From NCBI GenBank assembly GCA_030248215.1, contig JASANG010000798.1, forward strand, positions 62,001 through 126,000: a stretch of 64,000 bases of DNA. The letters run 5' to 3'. This document shows positions 44,330 through 64,000 of this stretch, piece after piece (within the stretch, counting starts at the first letter, position 1; each line of letters opens with the position of its first letter). Made by a program: the position numbers and the translations under genes. Below the pieces are notes generated by a model. That model searched no databases and was not told the origin of the DNA. It saw only the letters and a program-made list of their open reading frames with translations. Origin of the DNA: Enoplolaimus lenunculus (taxonomy: Eukaryota > Nematoda > Enoplea > Enoplida > Thoracostomopsidae).

Positions 44330-44937
44330 AACATCGTATAAATCTGTAAGCATGTGAGATATGCTTGTGCTGGTGCATATGCAATAAATGCAATGCACAT
44401 TGTGTTGTACGGTCGAGACATATAGCCGATGAAAAATGCAGTTGGACAGGCGGGCTGCGTGGCGCAGTGGTAGAGTGCTCGCTTAAGGATCCATAGGCTG
44501 ATAGTTCGATCCCCGCTCTAGCCCGCTTTTCCAGCTGCTTAGTAGAAAGGTCAGATGTCCCGGCTTCTACCTAGACTGACATGGGGGCCACGCCGTGAGC
44601 GCAATGGCAAATTGTCGTGCTATGAGCACGGTATCCAGTCGAAAATAAGATGGACGGTCAAGGGACGACCTTGTTGAAAATAAGGGCATGTAAGCATGTG
44701 AGATATGCTTGTGCTGGTGCATATGAAATAAATGCAATGCACATTGTGTTGTACGGTCGACACATATAGTCGATGAAAAATGCAGTTGGAGGGGCTACGT
44801 GGCGCATTGGTAGAGTGCTCGCTTAAGGATCCATAGGCTAAGAGTTCGATCTCCGCTCTAGCCCGCTTTTCCAGCTGCTTAGTTGAAAGGTCTGATGTCC
44901 CGGTTCCTACCTTGACTGACAAAATCTACTCTACAGG
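44330..44937 (+). mobile_element. Tandem tRNA-derived SINE units
   Basis: The head GTGGCGCAGTGGTAGAGTGC, box B AGTTCGATCCCC and the same body occur twice, about 340 bp apart (heads near 44457 and 44800), preceded by a matching 3' part from 44340. The ends GCGGGCT and AGCCCGC pair, but the anticodon and T arms do not fold like a working tRNA. Confidence 0.75.
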
Positions 44938-45711
44938 TCATCGGATATTTGTTGTTGCGATACCGATAATCCCACTTCTTAGATGACAAAATACCGGATA
45001 TTTTGCTGCGATTGCATTTACGAGATGACAAGTCAAGACTGAGCCCACTGACATGAAACGCAACCTCCAGAAAAAACTGCTCATAGCTATGTATGTGCCT
45101 TGTGAGACAAACTTCCCGGTTATGTGCACATGAATTAAGCTCTGTAATAATGCGGATGCGTGGAGGCAAAATAAACCTTTAGCTCATGCTGCACGTTGAT
45201 CTAAACGCTGATACATACGTTGTGCCTTCTTTTGCAGCAGCACAAAAACACGGAAGAGCCGAGCTACATCAATGTAATGTTGAGGTTCTTATTAAAACCT
45301 AATAAACTCCAGCAGTTGATTGTTATGCGGCATGACTCAGTGCTGGCGCGCTTGGCAGAGAATCTGTCGGCCATGGTTCACTGGATCGCAACTTAATTCG
45401 TATTATTAAGAACGCCTTATATTTTCAGCTGCAAGCACTCAGAACTAAAAAATGTTGTACACTATACTATCTAGCTACCACAAGTCAGGGCGCTGCGTAT
45501 ATGCCAGCCGCAAGCATGCTTGTCCGTGAAATATGTGGCGTAGTAGTAGAGCGAGTAAAACTGATCAGAATCCGTTACGGCGAAACGATCCCGCAATGAA
45601 CTGCTTTTCGAGGCTTGCGCGTTGTTAATGTCCATATGTAATATTGCGCAGTTGCCTGTATGTATGCTAGCGGGAAACATACATCGAAAAGCAGTTAGGG
45701 AGGAAGGTAGC

Positions 45712-45775
45712 GCAGCGTTGTGTAGTGGTAGAGCGTTTGTGATGAGAAGGCCAATGTTCGAAACCAATCGACATT
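45712..45775 (+). repeat. tRNA-like SINE head
   Basis: GTGTAGTGGTAGAGCG followed by GATGAGAAGGCCAATGTTCG, an A-box and B-box-like pair. Degenerate. Confidence 0.45.
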
Positions 45776-46149
45776 AATAAAATGTGCGAAGCTTCCGATC
45801 GTTTGTGTCTAGGAAACAAAGAATGCAGTTATAAAGTTTGAAATCATGATGTTTCGTCAGGTGCCTCTTAAAAGCAGTAGTGTTGCCTGTTGCTTTAGAT
45901 TTCTTTCTTCTGCATGCAGAATTAGAATTCCAGGACAAGTTGGTTGCATGCATGAATGCAATATTTAAATTGTAAATCTACACCAAAGAACACAGGCGCA
46001 TATTTATGTATTTAAATTTAAAACCAAAGCACTTATTTGTCTCCATTTACATAGCTAGATATTGCAGTAATAAAGTTTGTTGTGATAAGTTGGGTAGACT
46101 AGAGTACGACAGTTTTTAGTTCTGAGTTCTCAGCAGCTGAAAATGAGGG

Positions 46150-46228
46150 ACACCCCCACGAGATTTCGAACTCGGTCGACAGATTTTTCAGTCCAACGCG
46201 CTATCCACTGAGCCACGCCGCCTCACAA
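46150..46228 (-). repeat. tRNA-Phe-like pseudogene or SINE head
   Basis: On the minus strand: TGGCTCAGTGGATAGCGCG, an anticodon-like GACTGAAAA, and GAGTTCGAAATCTCG, whose T stem pairs. The acceptor and anticodon stems do not pair well, so I do not call it a working tRNA. Confidence 0.5.
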
Positions 46229-46599
46229 TCAAGTGCTGAGTTTTTCTGTTTTTAAGCCTTATAAGAACCTCAACATTATACACATGTATCTTGGTTGTTC
46301 CATCGTTGTACTGCTGCTGCATATGAAGGCACTACATATACAGCAGTGATTTTACCGATGTGCAGCATCAGCATGAGGTTATTATTTGCCTCCATACATC
46401 CGCATGTCACATTTGTAAGTGCATCGCATGCAGTGCTGGGACAGACAAGTGGCCCCCCAAATTCCAGGGTGAGGCTTCGAACGTTAATGATGATGCAGAG
46501 TTTTTCGATTTTTGATCTGAGGTTGTCCGAGCTCACGCTCGTGTTTGGTAGCTGTGAGGACACCCTTGCAAAAACAGCTTCACACAAGTCACGGTTTGG

Positions 46600-46870
46600 C
46601 CCTTCAAATGGGGCGGCTGCTCCGGTCCTGATTGTCAGTCTAGGCAGGAACCGGGACTTAAAACCTTTCAACTATTAAGCAGCTGGAAAAGCGGGCCTCC
46701 AGAGCGGGGATCGAACTTTCAGCCTACGGATCCTTAAGCGAAAACTCTACCACTGAGCAACGTAGCCCGCCTGTCGAACTGCATTTTTCGTCGACTATAT
46801 GTGTCGACCGGATACTGCCAGCTAGCATACATGCAATGCAGTGCGCTATATTGCATGTGCACATATTAGC
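46600..46870 (-). mobile_element. tRNA-derived SINE, minus strand
   Basis: The reverse complement has GGCGGGCTACGTTGCTCAGTGG, GCTTAAGGATCC, AGTTCGATCCCCGCTC and then TTTTCCAGCTGC, matching the units at 44.4 kb. Confidence 0.7.
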
Positions 46871-46879
46871 GGACAAGCA

Positions 46880-48100
46880 TGTCTCACATGCTTACACTGA
46901 TCGCAAGAAATCAATCCGTTCATGCGCCTCTTTCCAGAGAAAACTATTTTTGGTGACAACGTTAAGGTTTATTCACAAGATGCAAGTTCAAAGTTTGCTT
47001 GACCTTTAGGTAAGTTTATCGAATTGGTTATACGACCCGGCTGCAAGAACCGGTAAACCATACATTCAGATTTTGGAAGCGCGATCCGCCAGAGAACAAT
47101 TTGAAAAATGAAGGCTGTTGAGTGGGTGGTATACGTGTAACATTATATATTGTGTAACCGAAGGCCGTAAAGTTTAAAGTGGGTGCAAGTTTAATATCCT
47201 AAAGAGCAAATTTATTTACACAATCAAATCCATTTTTAGCCTACGGTATTTTAAGAACTTCCCAAATATTTTAGGGGTTTTGAGTGCATATTTGTCTTTG
47301 AGATAGATCAGACAAAAAATTTTTTAAACAGGTTGTTGCCCGGCTAAATATCCAGAATACGTATGTATTAAGCTGTTACAGGTCTCGTTGAACCAAATTT
47401 CAACAGATAACATCTGGTACGCTATTCTTCATGTCCACATCTGACCCTTCTTCCTAACTGACACCTCCTAACTTTTTCGTCAATGTTAAATTTACGCCAG
47501 GTTTAAATACTGTACCTACACATGCAATTTTTGTGTCTTCTATATGATAGATAAGTTCCGATCTAAATGTGCCAAGAGCAAAACACACGACTTTTAACTT
47601 TTAAGGTAGAAAAATGCTTCTTCCCTCTTTCGCTTTCCAGCTTTTAAAACGTTTCGCAGAAGCGAAATCATGAAGAAGTGAGTCACTATCTCAAACACTT
47701 TGTCATGATCGTTACTGTCGTATTGATATACGTATACAAATTTTCATAAAACACTTTTCGCAAAGTATTCTTTGCAGCCACAAAGGCATTTACTATGACA
47801 ACCGAAACGAAGGTATTAACCCTGTAGGTGCTGTATTAGCCTGCGTCTGAGCCTAGATCAGTATGCGTAAATGCTTTGTATGCCATGCCGTTATTCAATT
47901 CAACTTGTTTGAGGAAGTGGGAATATTATACAATTCAAACTTTTGACCATACCGATACCCCAATTTTACTGATGCAGTTCATTCGGTTCAGTTGAACACT
48001 ACCATGCAAGTTTAACTACGTATCTATCTTGCAGACAGCACTATATACCTATTACAATATATTATATATACATGCGAATGCTTGTGCACAGACTGAGCTC
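46880..48100. other. No gene seen; upstream region of poly(A) polymerase
   Basis: AT-rich. It presumably contains the promoter and perhaps a 5' non-coding exon of the polymerase gene (acceptor-like TATCTTGCAG at about 48026-48035 and GTGCACAG at about 48091), but nothing is decisive. Confidence 0.4.
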
Positions 48101-48130
48101 CAGGGCCATACACCTACCTTAAATCTTGAA

Positions 48131-61235
<13,105 letters not shown>

Positions 61236-61239
61236 CATG

Positions 61240-62870
61240 TCTGATTCTTTGTATGAACTGTGGTTCCAGTAAGCAGGTTATTTATTTCACGGAATTGTGA
61301 ATTCGGTTACAATTCCCATTCAGAATAACACAGACGCTTTTCAACCACAAACAGCTGCTGTATTAATTGTCTCAAAGTTCAACAAACTTTGGAGTGTTAT
61401 AGCGCTTATCTACATTGAAATGGTTTTCAGAAACGGTGTAATACTAAATACTCTGACTTGGCTTTCAACATTGTACAAATCTCGCAAAAATAAATATTAT
61501 TACTTGCTATAATTTGTTATAAATTTTGTGCACTTGTGCTTTGGTCTATTAAGTTCATATTTCAATAAAAAGTAAAACTTGGTTCCGCTAACTTAGCACT
61601 GCTTGTAATAATTTGTTGCTACAAAGAGTTTACAGTTCACTATGCACGGTATTGGAGTATGCTAACTACAATATAGCCACACATCAATTCGTCGCTGGGA
61701 TCTTAATATCCAGTCGGAGTCGCACTCTTCTGCGTTTATCATGTTGCATGGTTACACTGCAGTAATTAGATAGCCTAATGCCAGTTTCTATTTGCCTTTA
61801 GAAGTACATTATTGTTGTAGAGACATTGTACGCGTGGAGGGCAAATGAGGAACGGAGCAAACGTCCCGCGAAAAACCAGTGTTCTGAAAGCGAACTTTAT
61901 CAATTTGGCCGAAACTAATTGTATTATAATATTTTACGTAAACTGTTTACGTTGTTCACCTGTCTTCGTCAGAAAGTTGTTAGCGTTGCTGCGAAAGGTG
62001 AAAGGTTGTGCTTAATCGATTTTGTACTGTAATTCGTTTAATTCGCATATGCTACTAGGGTCGATAATAAACTCTTTGTTCAAGAGATTGGAGCTTATTA
62101 AAATGCACGTGGTAGAAAATACCACACGGTTAGATTTGCCCATACCCGCTCCCCGTTCATTTCTGCAGGTCCTCTAGATACAGACCACATCTGAAACTGA
62201 AGGGGGTCTTTTATATTTTCAACCCCTTTCATAAATGAGAGAGAATGAGCAAACCTCAAGCGTACCGAGCAAATTCAGTTGTGTATGTTCGTTGAAGTAC
62301 GCATGATCAACTCTTAGTACTACCGATGGCAGCCTGCTACTTCAAAGGTAAGAAATGTACATATTGCAGCAATAATTTACTGTGGTGTAAGTTGAAGGTT
62401 TTTTATTTAAGTAGACATTTCTGTTATAAATATGTAAACTGGAGTTGTAGCAGTCGTTATGGTCAGAATTAAGTACACTAACAGCCGTGCCCGGTCGCAG
62501 GCGCAAGCTATGTAATTTGAAACAACGCTTATAAAAACAATATTTGATGTCAGCTGCGGACGCAAGACTACGCGGACACGAGACAAAGAGAAATTATGCT
62601 CCGCAGCCGAACGCAAGCGGCCGCCCGGGAGCACTGAACACTCTGATTCTGACTGCAACTGTATATCACGCATTTTGAACTTCGGTTGTTACACCTCCCT
62701 GTTATAGTAGGGGTTTGGTTTTCAATAAAATGTAATGCATTTTTCATAATAACTTGTGTGCATATAAATTTCTGCGACTTGTGCATAATAGTATTTTAGA
62801 TGCACAGCCTCCATGATGCTCAGAGGGTGTTCGCAAGTTATCATGGAAACATGTCACTAGTTCATAATAC
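61240..62870. other. 3' flank of poly(A) polymerase and intergenic sequence
   Basis: Polyadenylation signals AATAAA at about 61489 and 61565. A GC-richer patch at 62480-62700 has no recognised identity. No further gene seen. Confidence 0.5.
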
Positions 62871-62873
62871 AAT

Positions 62874-63185
62874 CACGGTGCAAACAAAATGGAACTCAGT
62901 TACATCAGAATCGGAACCGAAAATTTACCTTGGGAATCGGAACTATACTTCCGAGTCTTGTTATAGGTAATTAGTATGCGACAGATCAGTTTATTGAGAG
63001 AGAGCATGTTACATATTCATGGTAATGACTTTCATGTCTATAAGAAATGTATATGAAAACTGATATAATTGCAAATAATACCTATTAGAAACGATGAGCA
63101 ATTGCGATTCCGACTCCGCGGATTATACCTGCAACCGGAATCGGATCTGGTACTGGCTTTGAATCTGTATTCCGTTTGCACCCTT
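62874..63185. mobile_element. Old hAT-type element
   Basis: CACGGTGCAAACAAAATGGA to ATTCCGTTTGCACCCTT, with GAATCGGAAC-type subterminal repeats. The flanks AATACAAT and AATGCACT may be a decayed 8-bp duplication. 312 bp. Confidence 0.55.
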
Positions 63186-63303
63186 AATGCACTGTTTTGT
63201 TTGTGTCAGTACTGTTTCAAAGACTATGAGTTTTATCATCCGTGTGTTGAACGGTTGCTCACACGATGCTCAATGAAATGGTAAAACTCCGAATATAGGC
63301 TTA

Positions 63304-63927
63304 TGCGTGCTCCACAAAATCTCGTGTACACCGTGTGGAAAAATTCATCAGCAATTGACGACTTACGCTAATTTAACAACAGCAAGTAGCACGTCCTTAA
63401 ATTTGAAAGTTTTAAATTTTTCAAATACCAAGTACAGTATCAAAAAAATCGAATATTACTAATCGTACATTGCAATTTTAACAAATTTAGGAGCCGTTGT
63501 CGACGATTTTCAAAAATACTAGTAGCTGTCGTTTGCTCAGTTCATGAAACATAGTAGCTGTCGTTTGCTGCTCACAGAATTTCATTGCAACTGATTTTTA
63601 TTATTAAATGGGTATGAAAAAATATTTCAGGCAAGCGTCGATAGGTACACATCAAATAGCAAACAAACGACAACTATATTTTCAATTTTCACGAGTGTAT
63701 ATAAGGGCGTCACTCGTTTTAAACAGTGCGTGTTTTTAAGCTAGAAATACAATCATGTTTTATTTTGAAATGCGAGCTTGGTTAAAATAATTTTTCAAAG
63801 ACGACTACTTGTTATTAATAAAATAAGTAGTTGTCGTTTGAAAATTTTCGAAAACCTAGCAATAGGTAAGCGACAGTAGCCGATGCATTTTTTCACACGG
63901 TGTACACGCGATATTGTGGAGCACGCA
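63304..63927. mobile_element. Long-TIR MITE with TGCGTGCTCCAC ends
   Basis: TGCGTGCTCCACAAAATCTC and, inverted, TGCGTGCTCCACAATATCGC; the inverted match runs on for about 50 bp through GTGTACACCGTGTG. Flanked by TTA on both sides, which fits PIF/Harbinger. Internal direct repeats of AGTAGCTGTCGTTTGCT. 624 bp, no open frame of note. Confidence 0.78.
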
Positions 63928-64000
63928 TTAGATGTCACTATTCAAACAGTGAGACGGTGCTCGTTGAAAAATGTTGCAATTTTTGTTTCGTTAGCTTTTT

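Noticed and set aside
44457-44533. Functional tRNA gene
   Set aside because: The acceptor ends pair and A and B boxes are present, but the anticodon and T stems do not form, and the same head is joined to a shared body in several copies, so it is a SINE.
46150-46228. Functional tRNA-Phe
   Set aside because: A GAA anticodon-like loop and a T stem are visible, but the acceptor and anticodon stems mismatch.

Overview
The window is nuclear DNA of an invertebrate animal. It is AT-rich, carries large multi-exon genes with GT-AG introns, and is about two-thirds repeat or intergenic sequence. A Runt-domain (RUNX) gene is metazoan-specific, which fixes the kingdom. I cannot name the phylum. The many TTAGGC-like hexamers resemble nematode telomere repeat, but here they are the cores of small transposons, so they say nothing reliable about taxonomy.

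Three protein genes were rebuilt exon by exon, with splice phases that agree at nearly every junction. (1) 24992-32466, plus strand: a RUNX transcription factor in three exons, predicted 984 residues, with the Runt domain split at the usual RSGRG/KSF junction, a very long Asn/Gln/Thr-rich tail and an internal IWRP motif instead of a C-terminal one. (2) 38456-41912, minus strand: a divergent histone H3 in three exons, 148 residues, with an H3-like start, a longer loop 1 and an unusual C-terminus. It is the best candidate for the centromeric histone (CENP-A/CenH3). (3) 48131-61235, plus strand: canonical poly(A) polymerase in about twenty exons, predicted about 1145 residues, with all three catalytic aspartates, a ~117-residue Asn-rich insertion in the RNA-binding domain and a long C-terminal tail. 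RUNX and the H3 gene converge; the H3 and poly(A) polymerase genes diverge from a SINE-filled gap.

Layout: 0-2.2 kb small DNA transposons; 2.2-9.1 kb a GC-richer non-coding block that looks like an old LTR-type insertion and contains a ~178-bp tandem satellite; 9.1-24 kb transposon debris, MITEs and long unassigned stretches; 24.5-33 kb RUNX; 33.5-35.6 kb a terminal-inverted-repeat element made of 81-bp tandem units; 36-42 kb the H3-variant gene with several hAT-type elements in and beside it; 42-47 kb hAT elements and tRNA-derived SINEs; 48-61.5 kb poly(A) polymerase; 61.5-64 kb intergenic sequence with a long-TIR MITE.

The most interesting signals are the divergent H3 gene, the poly(A) polymerase insertion, the RUNX internal WRP motif, a palindromic MITE family that carries TGAGTCA (AP-1-type) sites and is found only around RUNX, and a group of small transposons that share terminal sequences but have different tandem-repeat cores.
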